Assembly: GCA_001873185.1 (NCBI GenBank)
Contig: MNYQ01000213.1
Location: forward strand, 1 to 37,112
Reading direction: 5' to 3'
From: Ignavibacteria bacterium CG2_30_36_16
GTDB taxonomy: Bacteria; Bacteroidota; Ignavibacteria; Ignavibacteriales; Ignavibacteriaceae
DNA: 37,112 bases
The translations under genes were made by a program, and so were the position numbers. The notes under the pieces were generated by a model. The model did not search any database. It was not told where the DNA came from and saw only the letters and a program-made list of their open reading frames with translations. The stretch's first letter is position 1. The number at the start of each line of letters is the position of its first letter. Shown here piece by piece: positions 8,248 to 16,639 of the stretch.

Positions 8248-8620
8248 ATGATAAAACTTAAAACAAAATGGTTTTACAAATGGGCAAAAAAGAATTTTGT
8301 TTCTGATAAACTTTTACAAAAAGCCATTGAAAATGTGACTAATAAACTCGGAGTAAGTAATTTATCTAATGGGTTTTACAAAGTAAGAACATCAAAAGAA
8401 GGACATGGTAAAAGTGGAAGTTTTAGAACTATTTTAGTTTATAAAAAATCTGACATAGCGATTTTTATTTATGGTTTTTTAAAAAAGTGAAAAAGATAAT
8501 TTAGATCAAGGGGAATTAAAGTATTTCAAAAAGTTAGCAAAAGATTTAATAGAAATTGACAGACAAAATTATTTAGAACTTGAAAAATTAGGCAAATTTT
8601 TTAGTATTAAGGAAGAATAA
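8248..8620 (+). pseudogene. RelE/HigB-like toxin, split by a one-base frameshift
   Basis: The frame from ATG 8248 reads MIKLKTKWFYKWAKK and ends with FIYGFLKK and TGA (8488-8490). The RelE-type family (PF06296) normally continues YGFxKxExxN. Exactly that appears in the +1 frame from 8486: SEKDNLDQGELKYFKKLAKD, ending at TAA 8618-8620, 3 bp before the antitoxin ATG. Removing one base from the T6A6 run at 8475-8486 restores a full toxin of about 123 residues ending KEE. The basic GKSGSFRT segment typical of the fold is intact. The break is a real inactivating indel, a homopolymer sequencing error, or less likely recoding. The upstream GTG at 8233 overlaps the -10 region and is not a sensible start. 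Confidence 0.8.
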
Positions 8621-8623
8621 TAA

Positions 8624-8965
8624 ATGAGAACAAAAATAAAAGAAGCAATTGGCAATACAGTTCAAGATTTAGTTTTAAATAATATAAAAACATCATTTAC
8701 AGAAAAAGAATTGAAAGCTCTTGATGTAAAAATTCCGAAAGTTAAAATTAATGCTAAAGATATTCAGAAAATTAGAGAACGAACTAAACTAAGTCAAAAT
8801 GTATTTGCAAAAGTTTTAAATGTAAGTTCTTCTTCAGTAAAACAGTGGGAACAGGGTAAAAGAATTCCAACAGGATCAACCAAAGTTTTATTGGAACTTC
8901 TCAAAGAAAATCCAAATATTCTTAATTATAGAATTGATTCATACAAACAAATGGAACAAGCATAA
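8624..8965 (+). CDS. higA: HigA-type XRE-family antitoxin
   Basis: A 113-residue helix-turn-helix protein. After a linker of about 45 residues, the HTH_3 domain reads IRERTKLSQNVFAKVLNVSS then SSVKQWEQGKR (about residues 48-80), followed by IPTGSTKVLLELLKENP, as in antitoxins that follow PF06296 toxins. It would bind and neutralise the HigB protein and repress the shared promoter. It starts 3 bp after the restored toxin stop, so the pair was built as one operon, toxin first. The antitoxin itself is intact although the toxin is broken. Confidence in the family is high; repression is inferred from homologues. Confidence 0.88.
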   Translation: MRTKIKEAIGNTVQDLVLNNIKTSFTEKELKALDVKIPKVKINAKDIQKIRERTKLSQNVFAKVLNVSSSSVKQWEQGKRIPTGSTKVLLELLKENPNILNYRIDSYKQMEQA

Positions 8966-9437
8966 CCTTAACGGGATTCATGCCGAACGACAGTTGGGGC
9001 ATAGAGGTTTTGAAAAATATTTTTATTCCTTTTCTCGCTTGACACAAAATTTACTGATAAAAAATTTATTTAGATGTGCGTTAAACTTTTTTAAGTACTT
9101 TCGGGACGTAGTTATTCCGAAAGAACAAGTTGGTTCTTTGAAACATTGACGATATTTATATATGCACTATCGGAGGAGAACAGAAGCTGATCCCGCAAAG
9201 CGAGACCGCCACGACACTATAGTATTGCCATGTAAATCTTTGTTTTTAATGTCAAAATATTTATGTGTTTACAAATTTTAATTTTACATTGTGCATTGTA
9301 CATTGTACATTTTTAATTGCGGCTTGCCGCGCTATGTTCTTAGAGATGCCCTAAATGAAGATTAGTTTATTTGCTTAACAGAGTTCATAACTTTATATTT
9401 GCATTTCATTTTTGGGAATTTACCCATAGATGATCCT
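8966..9437. other. Gene-free stretch between higA and tRNA-Leu
   Basis: I see no credible gene. An imperfect hairpin follows the antitoxin (AACCT...AGGTT enclosing ATGCC...GGCAT, about 8963-9014) and may be a terminator or a degenerate recombination site. At 9291-9312 there is a run of GCATTGTACATTGTACATT, the same words as the 21-bp tandem repeat at 13121. The tRNA promoter lies at the right end. Confidence 0.5.
9371..9401 (+). promoter_or_regulatory. Bacteroidota-type promoter of tRNA-Leu
   Basis: TTG (9371-9373), 20 bp, TATATTTG (9394-9401): an exact match to the -33/-7 form TTG-N20-TAnnTTTG. It lies 36 bp before the mature tRNA 5' end, leaving a short leader for RNase P to remove. Confidence 0.75.
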
Positions 9438-9519
9438 GCGAGAATGGCGGAATTGGCAGACGCGCTAGACTTAGGATCTAGTACCGAGAGGTGTCGGGGT
9501 TCGAGTCCCCGTTCTCGCA
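9438..9519 (+). tRNA. tRNA-Leu (anticodon TAG)
   Basis: Acceptor stem GCGAGAA (9438-9444) pairs with TTCTCGC (9512-9518), with discriminator A at 9519. The anticodon arm is CTAGA-CTTAGGA-TCTAG, giving anticodon TAG. The T arm GGGGTTCGAGTCCCC is standard, and the long variable arm confirms class II. The CCA end is not encoded. The trigger factor gene begins 50 bp downstream. Confidence 0.97.
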
Positions 9520-9569
9520 CTTCTTTAGTTCCCTTAGTTTTTCACCAGCAATGATAGTTTGAGGTTTAA

Positions 9570-10880
9570 TTGGAATTTAAAATTATTGATGTATCTACTT
9601 CCGACAAAGAATTGGAAGTTATTCTTGCCTATGATGAAGTTAAAGATGATATAAACAAAGAAGTACAAAAGCAGTCGAAAAAGATTCAAATGCCAGGTTT
9701 CCGCAAAGGTAAAGTACCAGTCAGCATGCTTAAAAAAATGTACGGAGATGCGCTTGAGTATGAAGCTGCGGAAAAAGTAGCCAATAGCCAATTCTGGAAA
9801 ATTGCGAAAGAAAATGGAGTAAATCCTGTTGGTCAACCTGTGCTTATTGATATGAAGTTTGAACCCGGGAGTGATTTATCTTTTAAAGTTAAATATGAAA
9901 TCATACCAGAACTTACAGTAAAAGATTATACTGGAAACGATATTGAAATTCCTGATCTTACTGTTCAAGATAAAGCAGTTGATGAAGAGGTAAAACATAT
10001 TCTAAAATTAAATAGTACAAACGAAGAAGTGGATCAGGTTGGTGAAGATAATAACTATATCGTCAACTTAGAGCTATTCCGTGTTGATGAAAAAGAAACT
10101 CCTATGGAAGGAGTTCAGCCGCAGATAATGGATATCGACCTGTCTAACGAAAGAGTACAAAAAGATTTGGTTGAAAAAGCACGCGGTAAAAAAGTTGATG
10201 AATCTTTTGTTTTTTCTTTTACTGATAAAAGAAATGATAAGAGTGAAGAAGGCGAAGAAAAAGAAATAGTGGAAGTATTTTATTATAAAGCTAACATCAA
10301 GAATATAAAAAAAATAGTTGCTCCGGAGCTAACCGAAGAACTAATTAAAAAAGTTACAAAAAATAAAGCCGCAGATGAAGAAGGTCTTCGGGCACAAATC
10401 CGAAATGATATTCAATCATATCTTAATGAGCAGACGGAAAAGCTGCTTCGTTCAAAATTAATAACTGTTGCCATTGAAAAGAATGATTTTACTCCTCCGT
10501 CTTCACTTGTTGAAAATTTTCTGGATGATCTTGTTAAACAGGATGAAGCAGACGCAAAAAAACAAGGTTATAAATCATTCGATAAAGAGGCGGCGCGTAA
10601 ATCATATAAGGATTTATCTGAGAGAGAAGTTAAATGGTTTTTAATTAAACGCGCTATTGAAAAACTGGAAAACATTTCAGTAACCGAGGAAGAATTAAAA
10701 AATATTGCGCAAATAGAAGCAGAAAAAATTGGACTTCCGGTCGATAAATTGCTCAATTATTATAAGTCATCCAACTATGGTGACAGTTTACTTAATGATA
10801 AATTGTTTGACATGTTAAAAGGGAAAAACAATATTAAAAAAGTACCCCCGGAAAAGTATACTAAGAAAGAAAAGGACTAA
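9570..10880 (+). CDS. tig: Trigger factor, ribosome-associated chaperone
   Basis: A 436-residue trigger factor, the normal length. The ribosome-docking signature GFRKGKVP is at residues 43-50 of the N-terminal domain. The central FKBP-like PPIase domain (about 150-250) is strongly diverged, as is usual in Bacteroidota relatives. The C-terminal helical chaperone arms fill the rest, ending in a Lys-rich tail. It binds nascent chains at the ribosomal exit tunnel. The start is TTG at 9570 with GAGG 5 bp upstream, and there is no ATG near. Only 2 bp separate its stop from clpP, so the two form an operon, matching the widespread tig-clpP order. Confidence 0.96.
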   Translation: MEFKIIDVSTSDKELEVILAYDEVKDDINKEVQKQSKKIQMPGFRKGKVPVSMLKKMYGDALEYEAAEKVANSQFWKIAKENGVNPVGQPVLIDMKFEPGSDLSFKVKYEIIPELTVKDYTGNDIEIPDLTVQDKAVDEEVKHILKLNSTNEEVDQVGEDNNYIVNLELFRVDEKETPMEGVQPQIMDIDLSNERVQKDLVEKARGKKVDESFVFSFTDKRNDKSEEGEEKEIVEVFYYKANIKNIKKIVAPELTEELIKKVTKNKAADEEGLRAQIRNDIQSYLNEQTEKLLRSKLITVAIEKNDFTPPSSLVENFLDDLVKQDEADAKKQGYKSFDKEAARKSYKDLSEREVKWFLIKRAIEKLENISVTEEELKNIAQIEAEKIGLPVDKLLNYYKSSNYGDSLLNDKLFDMLKGKNNIKKVPPEKYTKKEKD

Positions 10881-10882
10881 AC

Positions 10883-11506
10883 ATGAAAAATTATCCTGAA
10901 ATTTATAACCAGCTTGTTCCATATGTAATTGAACAAACCGGACGCGGCGAACGCGGAATGGATATATATTCCCGCTTGCTGAGAGAACGAATAATTTTTA
11001 TCGGTACACCTATAGACGATCATATTGCAAGCCTTACCATTGCACAATTAATTTTCCTCGAAGCTGAAGATTCTGAAAAAGATATTAATGTTTATATCAA
11101 TTCACCCGGCGGAAGTGTATCGGCAGGCCTTGCAATCTATGATACTATGAAATACATTAAACCTGATATATCCACAATTTGCGTTGGTATGGCAGCAAGT
11201 ATGGGAGCAATTCTTCTTGCCGGCGGAACTGCAGGGAAACGTACTTCACTTCCTAATTCTAAAATTATGATTCACCAGCCCTGGATAGGCGGAATGCAGG
11301 GACAAACAAGCGATATTGAAATTCACGCAAGAGAAATGCTGCGAACGAGAGATACTCTGTATAGAATTCTTGCCCAGCACACCGGTAAAAGCATTGAACA
11401 AATTACAAAAGACTGCGACCGCGATAATTTTATGACTGCGGAAGAAGCTAAAGAATATAATATTGTAGACAACATTTTAGAAAAAAGAATACCTTTAACT
11501 AAATAA
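10883..11506 (+). CDS. clpP: ATP-dependent Clp protease proteolytic subunit ClpP
   Basis: A 207-residue ClpP serine protease, which assembles into the tetradecameric barrel used with ClpX or ClpA/C. The catalytic triad is visible: S106 in GMAASMG, H131 in MIHQPW, and D181 in DRDNFM. The oxyanion segment SPGGSVSAG is at 74-82. The N-terminus is short ([18 protein letters not shown]), so the propeptide is short or absent. It is coupled to tig (2-bp gap) and closed by a hairpin terminator. The usual next gene, clpX, is missing here, so the unfoldase must be encoded elsewhere. Confidence 0.97.
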   Translation: MKNYPEIYNQLVPYVIEQTGRGERGMDIYSRLLRERIIFIGTPIDDHIASLTIAQLIFLEAEDSEKDINVYINSPGGSVSAGLAIYDTMKYIKPDISTICVGMAASMGAILLAGGTAGKRTSLPNSKIMIHQPWIGGMQGQTSDIEIHAREMLRTRDTLYRILAQHTGKSIEQITKDCDRDNFMTAEEAKEYNIVDNILEKRIPLTK

Positions 11507-11515
11507 TTTATATAG

Positions 11516-11536
11516 GGACTGCCATACAGGCAGTCC
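11516..11536 (+). terminator. Hairpin terminator after clpP
   Basis: Perfect 8-bp stem GGACTGCC / GGCAGTCC with loop ATACA, 10 bp after the clpP stop and followed by ATTTCATTTC. The tail is only moderately T-rich. Confidence 0.7.
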
Positions 11537-11561
11537 ATTTCATTTCAAAATCTCATCCTAT

Positions 11562-13019
11562 ATGTACCGGTACAGATTAAATTTACTTCCGACCTACTTA
11601 ATCACTATTTGCTTATTTACAGCAAACCTTCATGCACAAGATTTAAAAAATAAACTCGACCGCTACATTTTTGATTACCAAAAGAATAAAAAAGTCCCTT
11701 CAATTTCGGCCGGCTTACTTCACAATGATAAGTTTATTTGGCGCGGCGCTGAAGGATTTGCCGATATTGAAAACTCAGTTTATGCATCCCCCCGCTCGGT
11801 TTATCGTATCGCATCTATAAGCAAACTGATCACAGCAATTGCAATAATGCAGTTGGTTGAAAAAGGCAAAATTAATTTAGATGTTGACGCGCGAAGATAT
11901 CTCCCTGATTTCCCAAAGAAAAAGTGGAAGTTTACAGTGCGGCAATTGTTAAATCATACGTCGGGCATTAGGTCGTATAAGAATGGAGAGTTCGACAGTA
12001 AAATATATTATGCATCAATTTCGGAAATAGTAAAAACACTTGCCGAAGATTCACTTCAATTTGAACCGGGAACAAAATATCTTTATTCTACTCTCGCATA
12101 TAATTTACTTGCTGCAGTAATTGAAAAAACATCGGGAATGAGCTTCAGGAGTTATCTGGAACTTAATGTTTTTGGACCTGCTCAAATGTATTCTACATAT
12201 CTCGACGAACAACCAGAAATAGTTCCGGAGCGAGCCAGCGGTTATATCAAAAGTCAATATAGGAAATATCAAAATGCGCCACTTGCAGATTTAAGTTCAA
12301 AATATCCCGGCGGTGGAATTATCTCAAACAGCGGAGACCTGCTTCGCTTCGGGAAAAATATAATTAATGGCACCTTAATTAAACCCGAAACGCTTGAGAA
12401 GATGTTCGAAAAAGTGAAATTAAAAGATGGCAAAATTATTTCGTACGGTCTCGGCTGCGAAATAAAAGCAGATTCTGCAGGCAGATTTTATTTCGGGCAT
12501 ACCGGCGGCGGCACAGGTTTTTCATCACACTTAATGATTTATCCAACAGAAAAACTTGTTACTGTTTCTCTTTCTAATATTAAAGATCGTAATCTTGATT
12601 CGCCCGCATTGGACATTGCATATATTTTTTTAGACGGTGCAAAACCCGTTGTACTCCCCGCTCTTTCAGATAAATTATTTGACATCACATTTGACACAGG
12701 CATTGATTCGGCAATAGTATTTTATTCATCCACCAAAAAAGATTCTTTTCAACAAAGGCAATATGTTTGGGGATTTGATGAACTGCTCACTTTTGGCTTT
12801 GATCTTTTAAAGGCAAAACTTATACTGTCTGCTATTAAATTCTTTAAATTCCTCACAAACGATTTTCCGCAAAACGCGGATGCTTACATAGGACTTGCAG
12901 AAGCATATCAGCAGGATGGTAACAAAGGATTAGCTTCAAAATTTTATAAAGAAGCTTATCGGTTGGCACCGAACAGTGAAAAACTTAAGAAAATTCTTGG
13001 AATCAGGACCAAAAAATAA
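11562..13019 (+). CDS. Secreted beta-lactamase-fold serine hydrolase with TPR-like tail
   Basis: A 485-residue protein with an N-terminal signal peptide (hydrophobic core TYLITICLFTANLHAQ, cleavage about residue 26). The PF00144 class C beta-lactamase / D-Ala-D-Ala carboxypeptidase domain shows SxxK as S85-I-S-K88, HTSGIRSY, the YST/YxN-like box in YLYSTLAYNLL, and HTGGGTGF in place of KTG. After about residue 400 a helical segment (FPQNADAYIGLAEAYQQDGN) resembles one or two TPR repeats. Such proteins are periplasmic or surface esterases or peptidases; true beta-lactamase activity should not be assumed. It stands alone, 55 bp after clpP beyond a terminator. Confidence 0.88.
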   Translation: MYRYRLNLLPTYLITICLFTANLHAQDLKNKLDRYIFDYQKNKKVPSISAGLLHNDKFIWRGAEGFADIENSVYASPRSVYRIASISKLITAIAIMQLVEKGKINLDVDARRYLPDFPKKKWKFTVRQLLNHTSGIRSYKNGEFDSKIYYASISEIVKTLAEDSLQFEPGTKYLYSTLAYNLLAAVIEKTSGMSFRSYLELNVFGPAQMYSTYLDEQPEIVPERASGYIKSQYRKYQNAPLADLSSKYPGGGIISNSGDLLRFGKNIINGTLIKPETLEKMFEKVKLKDGKIISYGLGCEIKADSAGRFYFGHTGGGTGFSSHLMIYPTEKLVTVSLSNIKDRNLDSPALDIAYIFLDGAKPVVLPALSDKLFDITFDTGIDSAIVFYSSTKKDSFQQRQYVWGFDELLTFGFDLLKAKLILSAIKFFKFLTNDFPQNADAYIGLAEAYQQDGNKGLASKFYKEAYRLAPNSEKLKKILGIRTKK

Positions 13020-13120
13020 ATTCAAACTTCTTTTGAGCGCAAGTGAGAGTGAGAGGAAAACTTACACTTTCAAATTGAAAGAATGTTAAAACAGTTCAGC
13101 CCCGCCACTATTACCATTAT

Positions 13121-13191
13121 ACATTCTTAATTGTGCATTGTACATTCTTAATTGTGCATTGTACATTCTTAATTGTGCATTGTACATTCTT
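13121..13191. repeat. 21-bp tandem repeat, three full copies and a partial one
   Basis: ACATTCTTAATTGTGCATTGT occurs three times in a row without change (13121-13141, 13142-13162, 13163-13183), followed by ACATTCTT. The TTG in the third copy is the -33 element of the promoter at 13173. Related words occur at 9291-9312. Confidence 0.9.
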
Positions 13192-13203
13192 TAACTATTT
13201 TTG
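13173..13203 (+). promoter_or_regulatory. Bacteroidota-type promoter of the glycosyltransferase pair, inside a tandem repeat
   Basis: TTG (13173-13175), 20 bp, TATTTTTG (13196-13203) fits TTG-N20-TAnnTTTG exactly. The -33 element is contributed by the last copy of the tandem repeat, and initiation would fall about 35 bp before the ATG at 13246. Confidence 0.65.
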
Positions 13204-13245
13204 CACCGTTTTCAAAGGGCTTTTACAAAATATAAAACTAAATTG

Positions 13246-14403
13246 ATGTCAATATCTAGTAAGAAAAAAATTTTAATTATTGGACCTGCTTATCCTTACC
13301 GCGGAGGCAATTCGCTGTTTGTATCACATGTTTATGATTCACTTAAAGATCATTTCGAAGTGATAATTTATAATTACAAACTGCTCTACCCATCACTGCT
13401 ATTCCCGGGCACTACTCAATATGATGAAAGCGAAACATCTATAAAAAAAGCTCCGAATAAGCGTCTTATTAATTCTGTTAATCCGTTAAATTGGATAACA
13501 GCGGCTTACAAAATAGCGCATGAAAAACCGGATTTAATTGTTTTCGATTGGTGGCATCCTTTTTTTGGATTTTGTCATTTCGGTATTTCTGCATTACTGC
13601 CTGCAAAATATAAAAAGAAAATAATTTTTATTACAGAAAATTATATTTCTCATGAAGCTAATGTGGTAGATAGATTTTTAACGAAGATAGGATTAACGAA
13701 CGCTAAAGCATTTGTCGCGCTTTCTGAAATTGTTGAAAAAGAATTAAAGACAAATAATCCTAGCAGAAAGATATATAGAAGCGAACTACCTGTATACAAC
13801 TGCTATAACATCGAATCCCAAAATGAAAGTCTTATTCGTAAGAAACTCGGCTTTAATGATGAGGATAAAGTTTTGCTTTTTTTTGGATATGTTCGAAAGT
13901 ATAAAGGTCTTGACATTTTAATTGAGGCGATGCCGGAAATATTAAGATTTTTTCCGGAAGCAAAACTTCTGATTGTCGGTGAGTTTTATGATGATCCGAA
14001 AGACTATACAAATCGTGTTATGTCACTTGGTATCAAGGATAAAGTTACAATTGTAAATAAATTTGTTCCGAATGAAGATGTTGGCAGTTACTACATTGCA
14101 AGCGACCTTGTTGTGCTCCCCTACCGCAGCGCAACTCAAAGCGGAATACTTAATGTTGCATACGGATTTCTAAAGCCCGTGCTGGCAACACGCGTTGGAG
14201 GACTTTCGGAATTTATGCTCGAAGATAAAACCGGAATTCTTGTGGAACCTGATTCTGCTGAGGAATTATTAAGAGGGGTAATAAAATTTTTTGAGCTTAA
14301 ACTGATTGTCAATTTCAAAGAAAATATTAAAGCGTATATCGGAAGTAATAAGTTTGAAAAACTACCGCAACTTTTTGAAGAAATTATACAGGACTTAAAA
14401 TGA
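13246..14403 (+). CDS. Family 4 (GT-B) glycosyltransferase
   Basis: About 385 residues from the ATG at 13246. An upstream TTG at 13201 would overlap the promoter -7 box, so the ATG is preferred although its RBS is poor. The N-terminal Rossmann domain begins KILIIGPAYPYRGGNSLF, with a glycine-rich acceptor-side loop. The C-terminal nucleotide-sugar domain has LLFFGYVRKYKGLDILIEA, LLIVGEF, and the donor-binding stretch ATQSGILNVAYGFLKPVLAT then VGGLSE. This is the GT4 pattern of retaining transferases that build cell-surface polysaccharide or glycolipid. It overlaps the next gene by 4 bp (ATGA), so the two are translationally coupled. Sugar and acceptor cannot be read from the sequence. Confidence 0.9.
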   Translation: MSISSKKKILIIGPAYPYRGGNSLFVSHVYDSLKDHFEVIIYNYKLLYPSLLFPGTTQYDESETSIKKAPNKRLINSVNPLNWITAAYKIAHEKPDLIVFDWWHPFFGFCHFGISALLPAKYKKKIIFITENYISHEANVVDRFLTKIGLTNAKAFVALSEIVEKELKTNNPSRKIYRSELPVYNCYNIESQNESLIRKKLGFNDEDKVLLFFGYVRKYKGLDILIEAMPEILRFFPEAKLLIVGEFYDDPKDYTNRVMSLGIKDKVTIVNKFVPNEDVGSYYIASDLVVLPYRSATQSGILNVAYGFLKPVLATRVGGLSEFMLEDKTGILVEPDSAEELLRGVIKFFELKLIVNFKENIKAYIGSNKFEKLPQLFEEIIQDLK

Positions 14404-15530
14404 TTTTAAAAACAGATTGTAGATTGTTCCCCGGCGATCGCCCATGCATCCCAAATAAGCAAGAAGGGATTAAATGCGATAATTGTAATTATTACTCTCC
14501 TGTCGAATTTAAAATCTTAATCATTAAACTTGATGCTGCCGGAGATGTTCTCCGCACAACTTCTCTTTTGCATGCACTCAAAGAGAAATACAAAACTTCA
14601 CACATTACCTGGTTAACAAAAAGAAATTCAATCGCTCTATTTAAGAATAATAAGCTTGTTGATGAGGTTGTTGAGTTTGAATCACCCGCACTGCTTGCTC
14701 GACTTCAAACCGAACAGTTTGATCTTCTCATTCACCCTGATGCATCTCCTGTTTCGTGCGCGCTTGCTTCCGTAGTTAAAGCCAAAGATAAAAGAGGATA
14801 TACTCTAAATGCAAAAGGAAAAGTAATTCCCGTTAATGACGATGCGGTTGAATGGTTAGAGATGGGCGCGTTTGATGAATACAAAAAGAAAAATAAAAAA
14901 TCTTACCAGCAGATACTTCACGAAATTGCCGGCGTTGAATACAAGAAGGGTGAAATTATAATTAATCTTTCACAGCCCGAACTTGAATTCAAAAATGATT
15001 TTAGATTGAAGAATAATTTAGATCAGTATAAACATCTAATTGGTCTAAATACCGGAGCTTCAACGAGATGGCAGCTAAAGCAATGGCGGGCTGAGGGATA
15101 TCAAGAATTAATTACGAAACTTAGTTCCCAAAAAGAAATAGGTATTCTACTTTACGGCGGTCCTGAAGAAGCAGGGCGAAACGAACAAATTAAAAGTTTA
15201 TTTCCCAATGTTATTGACACCGGCACAAGCAATTCATTGCGGGAGTTTTTCGCACTGCTAGATCTTTCTGATATTGTAATAACAGGAGATACTCTTGCAT
15301 TGCATGCCGCAACTGCTTTGAAAAAAAATATTATATGCGTGTTCGGTCCTACTTCGCACAATGAAATAGAGGATTACGGCAGGATAAAAAAAGTAATCCC
15401 TGAAATGGATTGCTTAACTTGCTATAAACCCGTTTGCGATTTTGTTCCTAATTGTATGGATTTAATTTCGTCAGATGATATCTATAGTGAAGTGATACAG
15501 CTCGTGAACAATTTTATAGATTTAGTTTGA
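14400..15530 (+). CDS. Family 9 (heptosyltransferase-like) glycosyltransferase with Cys-rich ends
   Basis: A 376-residue ADP-heptose:LPS heptosyltransferase-like GT9 protein. ILIIKLDAAGDVLRTTSLLH is the N-terminal nucleotide-fold signature, IGLNTGASTRWQLKQW the central GT9 motif, and ITGDTLALHAA with VFGPTSH the donor-binding end. It acts on the inner face of the membrane in lipopolysaccharide or related glycan synthesis. The N-terminus carries a cluster CRLFPGDRPC then CDNC, and the C-terminus CLTCYKPVC then C, which could bind metal together. It overlaps the GT4 gene by 4 bp, and its 3' end overlaps the convergent gene by 17 bp. The sugar specificity is not determinable here. Confidence 0.9.
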   Translation: MILKTDCRLFPGDRPCIPNKQEGIKCDNCNYYSPVEFKILIIKLDAAGDVLRTTSLLHALKEKYKTSHITWLTKRNSIALFKNNKLVDEVVEFESPALLARLQTEQFDLLIHPDASPVSCALASVVKAKDKRGYTLNAKGKVIPVNDDAVEWLEMGAFDEYKKKNKKSYQQILHEIAGVEYKKGEIIINLSQPELEFKNDFRLKNNLDQYKHLIGLNTGASTRWQLKQWRAEGYQELITKLSSQKEIGILLYGGPEEAGRNEQIKSLFPNVIDTGTSNSLREFFALLDLSDIVITGDTLALHAATALKKNIICVFGPTSHNEIEDYGRIKKVIPEMDCLTCYKPVCDFVPNCMDLISSDDIYSEVIQLVNNFIDLV

Positions 15531-16476
15531 GAACAATTTTTTTATCGCCTTTGCCTTCTTTATATTCTTTTAAAGAAGAAGATGATTTAAAAATATCTAT
15601 CATGCTAATTTCAGTTTCATCCTTTTGAAGATTTGCCCCTTTTTTTGAATTTAAAAATTGCGCAAAAGAATGAGCTGGTTTAGTTTCTTCTTTGTCAGAT
15701 AAGGGCTTTTCAATTTTTTCGTTCTCCAAACTTTCATTCTGCACGGTCATTCTAATAACTTGTTTATAATCGAACGTGTTATCTTCCGTAATGGAATGTT
15801 TAATAAGCTTTACTTTATCTTCTTGAGAGGCGCGTTCCTCAGCGGTTTTGTTTTTTAATTCTAATCCGGCATTTTTGAAATAAGCGGGATTTACGCCAGC
15901 AGCGTTTTTAATTTTAATTCCCTGTGCTTCTAGTTTATCATTTTTTCTCTGATCGGTTTGTGACGAGACAGTTGAAAAAACTTTATCGGTTGCAAACAGA
16001 GCATCAACAAAAACTTTATCGTTTTGAAATTTAGCTTCGCGAGAGGCGAGATCCATAGAATAAACCTCAATAAACGACGGTCTCCCGTTTATAAAAATGG
16101 AACTCGATAAACCCACCTGCTGAATTCTGAAACGCAGGTCAAAGTTATTGGTTTTTTCTACAATGGATTCAACTTCTTTTATCGCATAAATAGGGTCGAA
16201 AAAAATAACTTCAAGCGTGTCGTTAATCGTCATCGAATAACCAAATTTCGCTCTTTCAATTCCGATTTCGGGTACATTTGTAAGCAGTCTGTAAATAATA
16301 ATATTTTTAGGGACAGAATCATTAACAAACATGCACACATCCGAAAAAGTAATCTTTTTAGCAGATAATTTTGGGTCTTCTTTAAATATTATTCGAAAAT
16401 TATTTTCTGCACTAAAAATATTGTGCGAATAAATTATGATGTCTTTTTTCCCGACATCTAATGTTTCTAAGAGCAT
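15514..16476 (-). CDS. Unrecognised protein, possibly two-domain with disordered C-terminus
   Basis: A 320-residue protein that I do not recognise. Residues 1-about 165 look like a folded alpha/beta domain (IIIYSHNIFSAENNF, KNIIIYRLLTNVPEIGIERA, YSMTINDTLEVIFFDP). The rest is Lys/Glu/Ser-rich, low in hydrophobics and probably disordered, ending GKGDKKIVLKLNL. No signal peptide, membrane helix or catalytic motif is visible. The ATG is supported by AAGGAAA 5 bp upstream. It is convergent with the GT9 gene (17-bp overlap of the 3' ends), separated from the EF-G gene by a palindromic element, and probably transcribed alone. Confidence 0.75.
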   Translation of the reverse strand: MLLETLDVGKKDIIIYSHNIFSAENNFRIIFKEDPKLSAKKITFSDVCMFVNDSVPKNIIIYRLLTNVPEIGIERAKFGYSMTINDTLEVIFFDPIYAIKEVESIVEKTNNFDLRFRIQQVGLSSSIFINGRPSFIEVYSMDLASREAKFQNDKVFVDALFATDKVFSTVSSQTDQRKNDKLEAQGIKIKNAAGVNPAYFKNAGLELKNKTAEERASQEDKVKLIKHSITEDNTFDYKQVIRMTVQNESLENEKIEKPLSDKEETKPAHSFAQFLNSKKGANLQKDETEISMIDIFKSSSSLKEYKEGKGDKKIVLKLNL

Positions 16477-16639
16477 TTTTCCTTACCTGTTTTTTCCGTC
16501 AGCCCAATAAATATTATATGCTAATTCTTGCAACTGTTTTATATTTTGAGTCAGCGCCTGAATTACATAATAACTCCCTAAAAACATGTACATAATTACT
16601 CCAATTTTTTAAAGACAACTCTAAGCAGATAAATACATT

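Noticed and set aside
8473-8492. Programmed -1 frameshift (A AAA AAG before TGA) in the higB gene
   Set aside because: The heptamer is a canonical -1 site, but the -1 frame stops after a few codons. The family's C-terminus lies in the +1 frame, so a one-base indel is simpler.
8963-9014. Third attC site after higA
   Set aside because: There is an imperfect hairpin with AAC...GTT words, but it is too short for attC when the cores are paired and shares no sequence with the other two. Kept only as a hairpin.
9150-9230. Short frames around CTGATCCCGCAAAGCGAGAC as a gene remnant
   Set aside because: No frame gives a recognisable family; all are shorter than 40 codons.
13121-13191. CRISPR array
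   Set aside because: The 21-bp units are directly contiguous with no spacers, and no cas genes are near.
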